A stretch of 64,000 bases of DNA from Frondihabitans australicus (GCF_003634555.1 NZ_RBKS01000001.1:1302001-1366000), one strand, 5' to 3'. Counted from the first letter of the stretch, positions 30,454-40,270 are shown. Notes: generated by a model from the sequence alone, not told the origin. Program-made: numbers and translations.

Positions 30454-33400
30454 ATGGCTCTCACGCCAGCGCACCAGACTTTCAGCAGCATCCCGAAGGC
30501 CCAGGGTCTCTACGACCCCAGCCTCGAGAAGGACGCCTGCGGCCTTGCCATGGTCGCGACCCTCCGTGGCACCCCGGGCCACGACATCATCGACGCCGCC
30601 CTCGGCGCCCTCCGCAACCTCGAGCACCGCGGCGCGGTCGGCTCGGACGCCGGCACGGGCGACGGCGCCGGCATCCTGATGCAGGTCCCCGACGCTTTCT
30701 TCCGCGCCGTCGTGCCCTTCAACCTGCCGGAGGCCGGCCGCTACGCCGTCGGCATCGGCTTCCTGCCCACCGACGACTCCGAGCGCGCCGAGATGAAGGC
30801 CGCCATCGAGGCCATCGCCGCCTCCGAGCAGCTGAGCGTCCTCGGCTGGCGCGACGTGCCGGTCCGGGCGCAGGAGCTCGGCAACCTCGCCCGCGCAGCC
30901 ATGCCCGCGTTCGAGCAGCTCTTCGTGGCCCACGCCGCAGCCGACGGTGTGACGCCGCTCGCCGGCATCGAGCTCGACCGCCTGGCCTTCCGCCTGCGCA
31001 AGAGGGCCGAGCGCGAGCTGGAGGCGTACTTCACCTCCCTGTCGAGCCGCACCATGGTCTACAAGGGCATGGTCACGACCCTGCAGCTCGAGCCGTTCTA
31101 CCCCGACCTCTCCGACGAGCGGGTCGCGTCCAAGCTCGCGATCGTGCACTCGCGCTACTCGACCAACACGTTCCCGTCGTGGCCGCTCGCTCAGCCGTTC
31201 CGCATGATCGCGCACAACGGCGAGATCAACACGGTGCGCGGCAACCGCAACTGGATGCGCGCGCGCCAGTCGCAGCTCGAGTCCGAGCTGATCGGCGACA
31301 TGCGGCCGCTGCTGCCGATCGTCAGCCCGGGCGCCAGCGACTCGGCCTCGTTCGACGAGGTCGTCGAGCTCCTGAGCCTGACCGGCCGCTCGCTGCCGCA
31401 CGCCATCATGATGATGGTGCCCGAGGCGTGGGAGAACCAGGTCGGGATCGACCCCGTGCTCCGCAACTTCTACGAGTACCACTCGATGCTCATGGAGCCG
31501 TGGGACGGCCCGGCGGCCATCACGTTCACCGACGGCTCGCTCGTCGGCGCCACGCTCGACCGCAACGGCCTGCGCCCCGGCCGCTACCTCGTCACCGACG
31601 ACGGCCTCGTCGTGCTCGCCAGCGAGATCGGTGTGCTGCCGGAGATCGACCAGTCGAAGATCGTTCGCAAGGGCCGTCTGCGCCCGGGCAAGATGTTCCT
31701 CGTCGACACCGAGGCTGGTCGCCTCATCGAGGACGACGAGATCAAGAGCGAACTCGCGTCGAGCGAGGCGTACGGCGAGTGGCTCGAGATGAGCCGCATC
31801 CACCTCAAAGACCTCCCGGAGCGCGAGCACATCGTGCACACCCCGGCTTCCGTGACCAGGCGTCAGCGGACGTTCGGGTACACGGAGGAAGAGGTTCGGA
31901 TCCTGCTCACCCCCATGGCGAAGACCGGCGCCGAGCCGCTCGGCGCGATGGGCAGCGACACCCCGATCGCCGTGCTCTCCGACCGGCCGCGCCTGCTGTT
32001 CGACTACTTCACCCAGCAGTTCGCGCAGGTGACCAACCCGCCGCTCGACTCGATCCGCGAGTCGGTCGTGACGAGCCTCGGCATGGGCCTCGGCCCCGAG
32101 CGCAACCTGCTGGCGGCGACGCCGGAGCACGCGCGCCAGGTGATCCTCGACTTCCCGGTGATCGACAACGACGAGCTCGCGAAGATCCAGCACATCGACC
32201 CGCGGCCAGGATCGCGCCTCACGGCCACGATCAAGGGGCTGTACCGCGTCGACAAGGGTCCGCGCGCCATGGAGGAGCGCATCGCCGCGATCTGCGCCGA
32301 GGTCGACGAGGCCATCGAGAACGGCACCGAGCTGATCGTGCTCTCCGACCGCGACTCGACGGCCGACCTCGCGCCGATCCCGTCGCTCCTGCTCGTCGCG
32401 GCGGTGCACCACCACCTGATCCGCACCGAGAAGCGCATGAAGACCGGTCTGATCGTCGAGGCCGGCGACGTCCGCGAGGTGCACCACGTGGCGACGCTGA
32501 TCGGCTACGGCGCGTCGGCGATCAACCCGTACCTCGCGATGGAGACGTGCGAGAACCTCGTCCGCAGCGGCATGATCACCGGCATCTCGCCCGAGCAGGC
32601 CGTCAAGAACGTGATCAAGGCGCTCGGCAAGGGCGTCCTCAAGATCATGTCGAAGATGGGCATCTCGACCGTGTCGAGCTACGCGGCCGCCCAGGCGTTC
32701 GAGGCCGTCGGCCTCAGCCAGCAGTTCATCGACACCTACTTCACCGGCACCTCGACGCGCCTCGGCGGAGTCGGCATCGACGTGGTCGCGGCCGAGAACG
32801 CCGAGCGCCACCTCAGCGCGTACCCGGCCGACGGCGCCACGAGCGCGCACGAGCGCCTGCAGACCGGCGGCGAGTACCAGTGGCGCCGCGAGGGTCCGCC
32901 GCACCTCTTCAACCCCGAGACGGTGTTCCGCCTGCAGCACGCGACCCGGTCGGGCCGGTACGACATCTTCCGCGAGTACACCAAGCTCGTCGACGACCAG
33001 GCCGAGAACCTCATGACCCTGCGCGGGCTGTTCACGCTGCGCACCGGCACGCGTCCCGCGGTGCCGCTCGACGAGGTCGAGCCCGTCTCGTCGATCGTCA
33101 AGCGGTTCTCCACCGGCGCGATGAGCTACGGCTCGATCTCCCGCGAGGCCCACGAGACGCTCGCCATCGCGATGAACCGCCTCGGCGGCAAGTCGAACAC
33201 GGGCGAGGGCGGAGAAGACGTCGACCGCCTCCTCGACCCCGAGCGCCGCAGCGCGGTCAAGCAGGTCGCGTCGGGCCGATTCGGCGTGACGAGCATGTAC
33301 CTCACGCACGCGACCGACATCCAGCTCAAGATGGCGCAGGGCGCGAAGCCGGGCGAGGGCGGCCAGCTGCCTCCGTCCAAGGTGTACCCCTGGGTCGCGC

Positions 33401-35031
33401 GCACGCGTCACGCGACGCCGGGAGTCGGCCTCATCTCGCCGCCCCCGCACCACGACATCTACTCGATCGAAGACCTCAAGCAGCTGATCTTCGACGTGAA
33501 GCGCGCCAACCCGACCGCCCGCGTCCACGTGAAGCTCGTGTCGCAGTCCGGCATCGGCGCGGTAGCTGCGGGCGTGACGAAGGCCCTGGCCGACGTCGTC
33601 CTGGTCTCCGGCCACGACGGCGGAACAGGAGCCAGCCCGCTCAACTCCCTCAAGCACGCCGGCACGCCGTGGGAGATCGGCCTGGCCGAGACGCAGCAGA
33701 CGCTCATGCTGAACGGCATGCGCGACCGCGTCGTCGTCCAGGTCGACGGACAGATGAAGACGGGCCGCGACGTCATCGTCGCCGCGCTCCTCGGAGGCGA
33801 GGAGTTCGGGTTCGCGACGGCCCCGCTCGTGGTGAGCGGGTGCATCCTGATGCGCGTCTGCCACCTCGACACCTGCCCCGTGGGCGTCGCGACGCAGAAC
33901 CCCGAGCTGCGTGCGCGCTTCTCGGGCAAGGCCGAGTACGTCGTCAACTTCTTCGAGTTCCTGGCGCAGGAGGTGCGCGAGTACCTCTCCGAGCTCGGCT
34001 TCCGCTCGCTCGACGAGGCCATCGGCCACAGCGAGCTGCTGGGCGTCGACCGCGCCGTCGACCACTGGAAGGCGTCGGGTCTCGACCTCGAGCCCGTGCT
34101 CGTCGGGCCGGAGTTCGCCGACGACGAGCCGCGGCGCAACCGTGTTCCGCAGGACCACGAGCTCGAGAAGCACTTCGACAACCAGCTGATCCACGCCACC
34201 GCCGAGGTGCTCGAGAAGGGCGGCCAGGTCTCGCTGACCCTGCCGATCCGCAACACCGAGCGCGCCGTCGGCACGATGCTGGGCCACGAGGTGACCGTCC
34301 GCCACGGCGAGAACGGCCTGCCGCAGGGCTCGATCGACGTGACGCTCACCGGATCCGCCGGGCAGTCGCTCGGCGCGTTCCTCCCGGCCGGCATCACGCT
34401 GCGCCTCGAGGGCGACAGCAACGACTACGTCGGCAAGGGCCTGTCCGGCGGCACGATCGTCGTGCGTCCGCCCGCGGGTGCCGGCTTCGTGCCGGAGGAG
34501 AACGTCATCGCCGGCAACGTGATCGGCTACGGCGCGACGCAGGGCAGCATGTTCATCCGCGGCATCGTGGGCGAGCGGTTCCTCGTGCGCAACTCCGGCG
34601 CCACCGCCGTCGTCGAGGGCGTGGGAGACCACGCGCTCGAGTACATGACGGGCGGCCTCGCGCTGATCCTGGGCCCCACGGGTCGCAACCTCGGAGCGGG
34701 CATGTCGGGCGGAACCGCCTACGTGCTCGGGCTCGAGCGCGACAACGTGAACGAGGACTCCCTGACGACCGGCGAGCTCCTGCTGCAGGAGCTGGGGAGC
34801 GCCGACCTCGAGATCGTCACCGACCTCCTCGAGAAGCACCTCGCGGAGACCGGATCCGGCCTCGCGGAGCGCCTCCTGGCCGACGGCGAGGCCCTCGCAT
34901 CCAAGTTCACGAAGGTTCTGCCGCGCGACTACGCCGCGGTCATGGAGACACGCCAGACGGCTGTCGACGAGGGGCTCGACCCCGACGGCGACGAGGTCTG
35001 GAATCGAATCATGGAGGTTACCGGTGGCTGA
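30454..35031 (+). CDS. gltB: glutamate synthase large subunit
   Basis: 1525 aa. With GltD it makes two glutamates from glutamine and 2-oxoglutarate using NADPH. The N-terminal amidotransferase nucleophile is Cys29 (KDACGLAMV), so a 28-residue propeptide must be removed. The FMN synthase domain covers about residues 850-1200, with the 3Fe-4S cysteines in [15 protein letters not shown] (about residues 1130-1144), followed by the C-terminal beta-helix domain. GAGGA precedes the ATG. The C-terminus [13 protein letters not shown] is copied in the repeats just downstream. Confidence 0.98.
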   Translation: MALTPAHQTFSSIPKAQGLYDPSLEKDACGLAMVATLRGTPGHDIIDAALGALRNLEHRGAVGSDAGTGDGAGILMQVPDAFFRAVVPFNLPEAGRYAVGIGFLPTDDSERAEMKAAIEAIAASEQLSVLGWRDVPVRAQELGNLARAAMPAFEQLFVAHAAADGVTPLAGIELDRLAFRLRKRAERELEAYFTSLSSRTMVYKGMVTTLQLEPFYPDLSDERVASKLAIVHSRYSTNTFPSWPLAQPFRMIAHNGEINTVRGNRNWMRARQSQLESELIGDMRPLLPIVSPGASDSASFDEVVELLSLTGRSLPHAIMMMVPEAWENQVGIDPVLRNFYEYHSMLMEPWDGPAAITFTDGSLVGATLDRNGLRPGRYLVTDDGLVVLASEIGVLPEIDQSKIVRKGRLRPGKMFLVDTEAGRLIEDDEIKSELASSEAYGEWLEMSRIHLKDLPEREHIVHTPASVTRRQRTFGYTEEEVRILLTPMAKTGAEPLGAMGSDTPIAVLSDRPRLLFDYFTQQFAQVTNPPLDSIRESVVTSLGMGLGPERNLLAATPEHARQVILDFPVIDNDELAKIQHIDPRPGSRLTATIKGLYRVDKGPRAMEERIAAICAEVDEAIENGTELIVLSDRDSTADLAPIPSLLLVAAVHHHLIRTEKRMKTGLIVEAGDVREVHHVATLIGYGASAINPYLAMETCENLVRSGMITGISPEQAVKNVIKALGKGVLKIMSKMGISTVSSYAAAQAFEAVGLSQQFIDTYFTGTSTRLGGVGIDVVAAENAERHLSAYPADGATSAHERLQTGGEYQWRREGPPHLFNPETVFRLQHATRSGRYDIFREYTKLVDDQAENLMTLRGLFTLRTGTRPAVPLDEVEPVSSIVKRFSTGAMSYGSISREAHETLAIAMNRLGGKSNTGEGGEDVDRLLDPERRSAVKQVASGRFGVTSMYLTHATDIQLKMAQGAKPGEGGQLPPSKVYPWVARTRHATPGVGLISPPPHHDIYSIEDLKQLIFDVKRANPTARVHVKLVSQSGIGAVAAGVTKALADVVLVSGHDGGTGASPLNSLKHAGTPWEIGLAETQQTLMLNGMRDRVVVQVDGQMKTGRDVIVAALLGGEEFGFATAPLVVSGCILMRVCHLDTCPVGVATQNPELRARFSGKAEYVVNFFEFLAQEVREYLSELGFRSLDEAIGHSELLGVDRAVDHWKASGLDLEPVLVGPEFADDEPRRNRVPQDHELEKHFDNQLIHATAEVLEKGGQVSLTLPIRNTERAVGTMLGHEVTVRHGENGLPQGSIDVTLTGSAGQSLGAFLPAGITLRLEGDSNDYVGKGLSGGTIVVRPPAGAGFVPEENVIAGNVIGYGATQGSMFIRGIVGERFLVRNSGATAVVEGVGDHALEYMTGGLALILGPTGRNLGAGMSGGTAYVLGLERDNVNEDSLTTGELLLQELGSADLEIVTDLLEKHLAETGSGLAERLLADGEALASKFTKVLPRDYAAVMETRQTAVDEGLDPDGDEVWNRIMEVTGG

Positions 35032-35092
35032 CACGAACGAGGTCTGGAACCGGCTGTGCCCATCAAAATCCCAGGAGGTGACCGGTGGCTGA
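35024..35092 (+). CDS. 22-aa mini-ORF 1 between gltB and gltD
   Basis: GTG 35024 overlaps the gltB stop by 8 nt. The encoded peptide begins [10 protein letters not shown] and ends SQEVTGG. It echoes both the GltD start (MADP) and the GltB end (DEVWNR...EVTGG). GGAGG lies upstream of the GTG. Because 61 is not a multiple of three, the repeats shift frame, so the unit ends at its own TGA rather than extending gltB. Whether the peptide is stable is unknown; its most likely role is to carry ribosomes from gltB towards gltD. Confidence 0.5.
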   Translation: MADTNEVWNRLCPSKSQEVTGG

Positions 35093-35153
35093 CACGAACG
35101 AGGTCTGGAACCGGCTGTGCCCATCAAAATCCCAGGAGGTTACTGGTGGCTGA
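35085..35153 (+). CDS. 22-aa mini-ORF 2, same peptide as mini-ORF 1
   Basis: GTG 35085 overlaps the mini-ORF 1 stop by 8 nt, and its own TGA (35151-35153) overlaps the gltD GTG by 8 nt. AGGAGG lies about 7 nt before its start. The protein sequence is identical to mini-ORF 1; the two nucleotide differences are in third codon positions (Val and Thr codons). Confidence 0.5.
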   Translation: MADTNEVWNRLCPSKSQEVTGG

Positions 35154-36606
35154 CCCGAAGGGCTTCCTCAAGGTCCAGAAGCGCGAGCTCCCGCAGCGTC
35201 GCCCCGTCTCGGTCCGTCTCATGGACTGGAAAGAGGTCTACGAGCAGCAGGAGTCCGGCGAGCTCCGCCGGCAGGCCGGCCGCTGCATGGACTGCGGCGT
35301 GCCGTTCTGCCATCAGGGCTGCCCCCTCGGCAACCTGATCCCCGAGTGGAACGACCTCATGTGGCGCGGCGAAGGCCGTCAGGCCATCGAGCGTCTCCAC
35401 GCGACGAACAACTTCCCGGAGTTCACCGGCCGCCTGTGCCCCGCACCCTGCGAGGCGTCCTGCGTGCTGGGCATCAACCAGCCCGCGGTGACGATCAAGC
35501 AGGTCGAGGTGTCGATCATCGACCAGGCCTTCTCGAACGGCTGGGTCACGCCGCACCCGCCGGAGCGCCTCACCGGCAAGACCGTGGCGATCGTCGGATC
35601 CGGCCCCGCCGGCCTCGCCGCCGCGCAGCAGCTGACGCGCGCCGGCCACACCGTGGCCGTGTACGAGCGCGACGACCGCATCGGCGGCCTCCTGCGCTAC
35701 GGCATCCCGGACTTCAAGATGGAGAAGAAGCAGATCGAGGCCCGCCTCGCCCAGATGCAGGCCGAGGGCACCCGCTTCCGCGCCGGCGTCGAGATCGGCA
35801 AGGACATCTCGTGGGACGACCTGCGCGCGCGCTACGACGCCGTCGTGGTCGCGACCGGCGCGACGGTGCCGCGCGACCTGCCGATCCCGGGCCGCGACCT
35901 CTCGGGCGTGCACTTCGCCATGGAGTACCTCGTCCAGCAGAACAAGGCCGGCGCCGGCGACCAGGTCGCCGACCAGATCACGGCCGAGGGCAAGCACGTC
36001 GTCGTCCTGGGCGGCGGCGACACCGGAGCCGACTGCATCGGCACCGCGCACCGCCAGGGCGCCCTGAGCGTCACGAACCTCGCCATCGGCAAGCAGCCGC
36101 CTCTCGAGCGTCCGTCGCACCAGCCGTGGCCGACTCAGCCGACGCTCTTCGAGGTCTCGAGTGCGCACGAGGAGGGTGGCGAGCGGGTGTACCTCGCGTC
36201 GACCGTCGAGTTCCTGAGCAACGAGGTCGGCGAGGTGCGCGCCATCCGCGTCGCCGAGACCGAGTACATCGACGGGCGCCGCGTGCCGAAGTCGGGCACC
36301 GAGCGCGAGATCCCGGCCGACCTGGTCCTCCTGGCGCTGGGCTTCACAGGCCCCGAGAGCGAGACGCTCGAGAGCCAGCTCGGCGTGCCGTTCGATGAGC
36401 GCGGCAACGTCGAGCGCGACGGCCAGTACGAGACCAGCGAGCCGGGCGTCTTCGTGACCGGCGACGCCGGCCGCGGCCAGTCGCTCATCGTCTGGGCAAT
36501 CGCCGAGGGCCGCGCCACCGCGTCGGCCGTCGACCGGTACCTCGAGGGCTCGACCTCGCTGCCCTTCCCGGTCAAGCCGACCGACCGCGCCATCTCCGTG
36601 ATCTGA
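35146..36606 (+). CDS. gltD: glutamate synthase small subunit
   Basis: 486 aa from GTG 35146 (MADPKGFLKVQKREL), chosen over upstream in-frame GTG codons at 35056 and 35117 because those read through the repeat and give a tail unlike GltD. The N-terminal Cys clusters CMDCGVPFCHQGCP and CPAPCEASC (about residues 46-110) bind 4Fe-4S centres; the FAD site is VAIVGSGPAGLAAAQQL (about residues 147-163) and the NADPH site VVVLGGGDTGADC (about residues 286-298). It feeds electrons to GltB. Confidence 0.97.
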   Translation: MADPKGFLKVQKRELPQRRPVSVRLMDWKEVYEQQESGELRRQAGRCMDCGVPFCHQGCPLGNLIPEWNDLMWRGEGRQAIERLHATNNFPEFTGRLCPAPCEASCVLGINQPAVTIKQVEVSIIDQAFSNGWVTPHPPERLTGKTVAIVGSGPAGLAAAQQLTRAGHTVAVYERDDRIGGLLRYGIPDFKMEKKQIEARLAQMQAEGTRFRAGVEIGKDISWDDLRARYDAVVVATGATVPRDLPIPGRDLSGVHFAMEYLVQQNKAGAGDQVADQITAEGKHVVVLGGGDTGADCIGTAHRQGALSVTNLAIGKQPPLERPSHQPWPTQPTLFEVSSAHEEGGERVYLASTVEFLSNEVGEVRAIRVAETEYIDGRRVPKSGTEREIPADLVLLALGFTGPESETLESQLGVPFDERGNVERDGQYETSEPGVFVTGDAGRGQSLIVWAIAEGRATASAVDRYLEGSTSLPFPVKPTDRAISVI

Positions 36607-36639
36607 CCCGCTGCGACCACCCCGGCCGCACGAATTCAT

Positions 36640-36677
36640 GCCGACGACGGGTGCCGGTTACTGGCACCCTCGTCGGC
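36640..36677 (+). terminator. hairpin terminator after gltD
   Basis: GCCGACGACGGGTGCC pairs with GGCACCCTCGTCGGC with one bulged C and a 7-nt loop. It lies 34 nt after the gltD stop and just ahead of the pyk promoter. Confidence 0.65.
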
Positions 36678-36682
36678 GGGAA

Positions 36683-36688
36683 TAGGGT
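36683..36688 (+). promoter_or_regulatory. -10 box of pyk
   Basis: TAGGGT just after the gltD terminator. The leader would be about 47 nt and ends with a GAAGGA ribosome site. Confidence 0.5.
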
Positions 36689-36741
36689 GGGGTGGTGCCA
36701 CGTGCGCTTCACCCCGCAATCACCTCCGACGAAGGAATATT

Positions 36742-38187
36742 TTGAGACGAGCAAAGATCGTCGCGACCCTCGGGCCCGCGACGTCGAGCTATGACGACAT
36801 CCGGTCGATCATCGACGCCGGTGTCGACGTGGCGCGGATGAACCTCAGTCACGGCACCTACGAGGTGCACCAGGGCGTGTACGAGAACGTGCGCAAGGCG
36901 GCGGCCGATTCCGGCCGTGCCGTCGCGGTCCTGGTCGACCTGCAGGGTCCGAAGATCCGTCTCGGCAAGTTCTCCGACGGCCCGCACGACCTCGCGGTCG
37001 GCGACATCTTCAAGATCACGACCGAGGACATCCTCGGCACGAAGGAGATCTGCGGCACGACCTTCAAGGGCCTGCCGCAGGACGTCGCCGCCGGCGACCC
37101 GCTGCTCATCGACGACGGCCGCGTGAAGCTGCGCGTTCTCGAGACCGATGGCACCGTGGTCACCACCGAGGTCGTCGTGGCCGGCACGGTCTCGAACAAC
37201 AAGGGCATCAACCTGCCCGGCGTCGCGGTCAACGTGCCCGCGCTCTCCGAGAAAGACGAAGCCGACCTCCGCTGGGGCCTCGGCCTCGGTGCCGACTTCA
37301 TCGCCCTCTCGTTCGTCCGCAACGCGGAGGACATCGACCGCGTCGCCGAGATCATGGCCGAAGAGGGCCGCAAGGTGCCGGTCTACGCGAAGATCGAGAA
37401 GCCCCAGGCGGTCGACAACCTCGAGGAGATCATCGACGCCTTCGACGGCATCATGGTCGCGCGAGGCGACCTCGGCGTCGAGCTGCCGCTCGAGGCGGTG
37501 CCGATCGTCCAGAAGCATGCCATCGAGCTCTCACGTCGCATGGCCAAGCCGGTCATCGTCGCCACGCAGATGCTCGAGTCGATGATCTCCAGCCCGATCC
37601 CGACCCGCGCTGAGACGTCCGACGTCGCGAACGCCGTCCTCGACGGCACCGACGCCGTCATGCTCTCGGGCGAGACCAGCGTCGGCGAGTACCCCGCGAT
37701 CACGGTGGCCACCATGGCCAGGATCGTGCAGTCCACCGAAGAGCACGGCCTCGAACGGATCCCGGCACTCGGCACGAAGCCCCGCACCCAGCCCGGCGCC
37801 ATCACGCTCGCCGCGGCCGAGGTCGCCGACTTCGTCGAGGCCAAGTACGTCTGCGTCTTCACCGAGGGCGGCGACACCGTCCGCCGCATGGCTCGCCTCC
37901 GTCACGCGATCCCGATCGTCGCCTTCACCACCGACGAGGCCATCCGCCGCCGCATGGCGATGAGCTGGGGCGCCCAGTCGTACCTCGTCGACCCGGTGAC
38001 CCACACCGACGCCATGTTCGGCCAGGTCGACGACGTGCTGCTCGGCAACGGTCTCGCCCAGCACGGCGACAAGGTGATCGTCATCTCCGGGTCCCCTCCC
38101 GGGATCTCCGGCTCGACGAACGACCTGCGCGTGCACCGCGTCGGCGACGCCCACAACGAGGCGGCTCCGGCCTACGCGCGCAGCTAG
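36742..38187 (+). CDS. pyk: pyruvate kinase
   Basis: 481 aa from TTG 36742, supported by GAAGGA 5 nt upstream and the standard MRRAKIVATLGPA opening. Converts PEP and ADP to pyruvate and ATP. Motifs are ARMNLSHGTYE (about residues 31-41), the catalytic Lys in VYAKIEKPQAVDNL (about residues 214-227), MVARGDLGVELPLE and the substrate-loop TQMLESMI. The C-terminal allosteric domain is complete. A strong terminator follows. Confidence 0.97.
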   Translation: MRRAKIVATLGPATSSYDDIRSIIDAGVDVARMNLSHGTYEVHQGVYENVRKAAADSGRAVAVLVDLQGPKIRLGKFSDGPHDLAVGDIFKITTEDILGTKEICGTTFKGLPQDVAAGDPLLIDDGRVKLRVLETDGTVVTTEVVVAGTVSNNKGINLPGVAVNVPALSEKDEADLRWGLGLGADFIALSFVRNAEDIDRVAEIMAEEGRKVPVYAKIEKPQAVDNLEEIIDAFDGIMVARGDLGVELPLEAVPIVQKHAIELSRRMAKPVIVATQMLESMISSPIPTRAETSDVANAVLDGTDAVMLSGETSVGEYPAITVATMARIVQSTEEHGLERIPALGTKPRTQPGAITLAAAEVADFVEAKYVCVFTEGGDTVRRMARLRHAIPIVAFTTDEAIRRRMAMSWGAQSYLVDPVTHTDAMFGQVDDVLLGNGLAQHGDKVIVISGSPPGISGSTNDLRVHRVGDAHNEAAPAYARS

Positions 38188-38195
38188 GTTCGACC

Positions 38196-38231
38196 GACGG
38201 CCGCTCTCACCTCTGGGTGAGGGCGGCCGTC
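38196..38231 (+). terminator. strong hairpin terminator of pyk with T tract
   Basis: A 16-bp stem (GACGGCCGC arm with one G-T pair, then CTCACC-type arm) with a 4-nt loop, followed within six bases by TTTT. The best intrinsic terminator in the window. Confidence 0.9.
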
Positions 38232-38297
38232 GCCGTTTTCATTCCCAGCGAGCCGTGACCATGCTGTGAAGGCCTCGCCCGGAGGCCGCCGAAAACC

Positions 38298-38303
38298 TAG
38301 GAT
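38298..38303 (+). promoter_or_regulatory. leaderless -10 box of the 38.3-kb membrane gene
   Basis: TAGGAT followed by 6 nt and then the ATG at 38310. Confidence 0.5.
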
Positions 38304-38309
38304 CGTCGC

Positions 38310-38936
38310 ATGGCTGTCGACGGTTCGCACGAGGGGTGCTTCGAGTTCGGCTCGCGCCTGTACGTCGTGCCGACCGACTCCGAGCACAGCGTCGCCGAGG
38401 TGGCCCGCAGCTACTCGGATGCGTCGCGCATCCGGCGTCGCGGGCACCGCATCCGCCTGCACTGGACTGCGTTCGTGGGCGCGGCCCTCGGCGGCGGATT
38501 CCTCGACCTCTCGGCCTGGCACTCGTCGGGTCTGACGGCACCCCTCGATCTCGCGATGCTGTTCGGGCTCGGGGGAGTGGTGGGCTTCGCCACGGCGATC
38601 GGCATGCGCCAGGCCTTCCGGGCGCAGGCGACCGAGGTGGTCGTGCGGCTTCCCGCCATCCAGGTGCCGGCCGAGGTCGCCCGCCATGCTCCCGACGACG
38701 CCACGGCCGACGAGCTCGTGCTCTGGAGCGTCCTCACCCGCCGGTTCCGTGCCGCGCGCGTCGCCCTCGAGAACGTGCCCTTCGAGTCGGCGGGGCCGTC
38801 CGAGGCGCCCGGTCACTCGCCCACCGGCACCCTGACACCGCAGGCGACGGGGGCACTCGCCGAGCTGACGTATGTGACGGCCAAGCACGACTACGAACCC
38901 GTCGCGTTGATCCTGGGCCTGCCCGTCCCCGACTGA
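38310..38936 (+). CDS. hypothetical membrane protein (208 aa)
   Basis: I do not recognise the family. A soluble N-terminal ~47 residues ends in a very basic stretch (RIRRRGHRIRLHW). Two hydrophobic helices follow (TAFVGAALGGGFLDL and LDLAMLFGLGGVVGFATAIGM, about residues 52-97), then a cytoplasmic-looking C-terminal domain of about 110 residues with no obvious motif. The leaderless promoter fixes the start. It converges with cspA and shares a bidirectional terminator with it. Confidence 0.75.
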   Translation: MAVDGSHEGCFEFGSRLYVVPTDSEHSVAEVARSYSDASRIRRRGHRIRLHWTAFVGAALGGGFLDLSAWHSSGLTAPLDLAMLFGLGGVVGFATAIGMRQAFRAQATEVVVRLPAIQVPAEVARHAPDDATADELVLWSVLTRRFRAARVALENVPFESAGPSEAPGHSPTGTLTPQATGALAELTYVTAKHDYEPVALILGLPVPD

Positions 38937-38964
38937 TCCGCACACGGCTCGGCCGGGGAATGCA

Positions 38965-38994
38965 AGAGGCCCCGGCACGAATGCCGGGGCCTCT
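38965..38994. terminator. bidirectional terminator between the membrane gene and cspA
   Basis: A 13-bp perfect stem (AGAGGCCCCGGCA and its complement) with a CGAA loop, lying between two converging genes. Confidence 0.8.
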
Positions 38995-39014
38995 CGGGTG
39001 TGCGTCGCCTAGGG

Positions 39015-39218
39015 CTAGAGGACGCGGATGTTCTCGGCCTGGAGGCCCTTCTGGCCCTGGGTGGTCTCGAACTCGACCTTCTGGTTCTCCTCGAGGTTGC
39101 GGTAACCCGAACCCGAGATGGCCGAGAAGTGCGCGAACACGTCGGTCGAACCGTCGTCAGGCGTGATGAAGCCGAAGCCCTTCTCGGAGTTGAACCACTT
39201 GACGGTGCCTGTTGCCAT
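39015..39218 (-). CDS. cspA: cold-shock protein (CspA family)
   Basis: 67-aa single OB-fold protein. The RNA-binding motifs [15 protein letters not shown] (RNP1 region, residues ~4-18) and DVFAHFSAI (RNP2, about residues 26-34) are exact. It binds single-stranded RNA or DNA and melts mRNA structure. The ATG at 39218 is preferred over an upstream in-frame ATG at 39236, because the shorter form matches the family and has AAGGAA about 10 nt upstream. The ~220 bp to the tRNA gene contains its probable long leader; a weak TGTACT -10 candidate is at 39332-39327 on the minus strand. Confidence 0.95.
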   Translation of the reverse strand: MATGTVKWFNSEKGFGFITPDDGSTDVFAHFSAISGSGYRNLEENQKVEFETTQGQKGLQAENIRVL

Positions 39219-39423
39219 TTTTCTGTATTCCTTCAATCAGAGGTGCTCGATCCCCGTGCGAGATCTCTCGTCGCGGTGTCTTCCGCTCCCTCTAGGAACG
39301 ATGAGAGCGAAACCGCCTCATCGCGAAGTACAAATGCGTCACACAACAACCAGTGCCGCTCACCCTATCCCAGGCGGAGCCTCAGCGACACCGCCCGCGC
39401 GAAAGAAGTCGTCATGAAGTCGG

Positions 39424-39429
39424 TAGGCT
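39424..39429 (+). promoter_or_regulatory. -10 box of the tRNA-Leu gene
   Basis: TAGGCT ending 10 nt before the tRNA 5' end. Confidence 0.5.
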
Positions 39430-39439
39430 GGTCATTCAC

Positions 39440-39521
39440 GCGAATGTGGTGGAATTGGCATACACGGGGCACTCAAAATGCTCTGCCTCACGGCTTGCGG
39501 GTTCGAGTCCCGCCATTCGCA
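39440..39521 (+). tRNA. tRNA-Leu (anticodon CAA)
   Basis: 82 nt. The acceptor stem GCGAATG pairs exactly with CATTCGC, followed by discriminator A; the gene continues CCC rather than CCA, so CCA is probably added after transcription. The anticodon loop CTCAAAA gives anticodon CAA (codon UUG). The T arm GCGGG-TTCGAGT-CCCGC is perfect, and the long variable arm shows a class II tRNA. No integrase gene or duplicated 3' end flanks it. Confidence 0.95.
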
Positions 39522-39605
39522 CCCTGGGCGCCGTGCCGGAGCGGCCGAGCCCCGGTCGCAGCGCCCCTCACCCGGGCCGCGCGATTCCACAAAACCTCAA
39601 GACGG

Positions 39606-39611
39606 TAGGAT
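39606..39611 (+). promoter_or_regulatory. leaderless -10 box of pdtaR
   Basis: TAGGAT followed by 7 nt and then GTG 39619. Confidence 0.55.
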
Positions 39612-39618
39612 TCCATTC

Positions 39619-40224
39619 GTGAGTGACCAAGAAGCAACTCCCGCAGCTCCGCGACGCGTCGTCGTCGCCGAAGACGAGAGTCTCATCCGCCTCGACATCG
39701 TCGAGATCCTCCGCGACAACGGCTTCGAGGTCGTCGGCGAGGCCGGCGACGGCGAAGCAGCAGTGGCGCTCGCCACCGAGCTGCGTCCCGACCTCGTGAT
39801 CATGGACGTCAAGATGCCCAAGCTCGACGGTATCTCGGCCGCCGAGCAGCTGAGCAAGAACCACATCGCGCCCGTCGTGCTCCTCACCGCCTTCAGCCAG
39901 AAAGAACTCGTCGAGCGCGCCAGCGAAGCCGGCGCCCTCGCCTACGTGGTGAAGCCGTTCACGCCGAACGACCTCCTCCCCGCCATCGAGATCGCCCTCT
40001 CGCGCTACACGCAGATCATCACCCTCGAGGCCGAGGTCGCCGACCTCGTCGAGCGCTTCGAGACGCGCAAGCTCGTCGACCGGGCCAAGGGCCTCCTCAA
40101 CGAGAAGATGGGCCTCACCGAGCCCGAGGCGTTCCGCTGGATCCAGAAGGCGTCGATGGACCGCCGCCTCACCATGCACGACGTCGCCCAGGCGATCATC
40201 GAGCAGCTCAGCGTCAAGAAGTAG
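39619..40224 (+). CDS. pdtaR: ANTAR-domain response regulator PdtaR
   Basis: 201 aa. The receiver domain has acidic AEDESLIRLD, the phospho-acceptor Asp in LVIMDVKMPKLDG (about residue 61), LLTAFS and the Lys of YVVKPFTP (about residue 112). The C-terminal ANTAR domain (about residues 135-197, ending in the LTMHDVAQAII type) binds paired RNA hairpins and acts as an antiterminator. The usual kinase partner PdtaS is not in the window. GTG 39619 is fixed by the leaderless promoter. Confidence 0.93.
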   Translation: MSDQEATPAAPRRVVVAEDESLIRLDIVEILRDNGFEVVGEAGDGEAAVALATELRPDLVIMDVKMPKLDGISAAEQLSKNHIAPVVLLTAFSQKELVERASEAGALAYVVKPFTPNDLLPAIEIALSRYTQIITLEAEVADLVERFETRKLVDRAKGLLNEKMGLTEPEAFRWIQKASMDRRLTMHDVAQAIIEQLSVKK

Positions 40225-40240
40225 CAGCACCCCTCACGAC

Positions 40241-40270
40241 GAAGGCCGACCCCGGGCGGGGTCGGCCTTC
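40241..40270. terminator. bidirectional terminator between pdtaR and the thioesterase gene
   Basis: A 13-bp perfect stem (GAAGGCCGACCCC and its complement) with a GGGC loop, serving two converging genes. Confidence 0.8.

Larger units (their letters stand above)
35023..35154 (+). repeat. two 61-bp tandem repeats at the gltB-gltD junction
   Basis: Unit 1 is 35023-35083, unit 2 is 35084-35144, and the first ten bases of a third unit (35145-35154) open gltD. The units differ at only 2 of 61 positions, both near the end and both synonymous in the encoded mini-ORF. Each unit carries an AGGAGG ribosome site and a GTGGCTGA junction in which the upstream TGA stop overlaps the downstream GTG start by 8 nt. 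The unit resembles the last ~40 nt of gltB with 15 extra nucleotides. Confidence 0.95.

Noticed and set aside
30409-35127. Very long minus-strand open frame opposite gltB (and similar ones opposite carB, uvrA/uvrC and pgk)
   Set aside because: In GC-rich genes the antisense frame lacks stops by composition. The translations are low-complexity, rich in His, Asp, Val and Arg, and match no family, while the plus strand is unmistakable gltB, carB and so on.
35056-35145. N-terminal extension of GltD starting at GTG 35056 or 35117
   Set aside because: The extension merely reads the tandem repeat in another frame. The family start MADPKGFLKV with its own AGGAGG site is at 35146.
39440-39605. tRNA-Leu as a phage or island attachment site
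   Set aside because: No integrase gene, duplicated tRNA 3' end or change in composition nearby; core genes lie on both sides.
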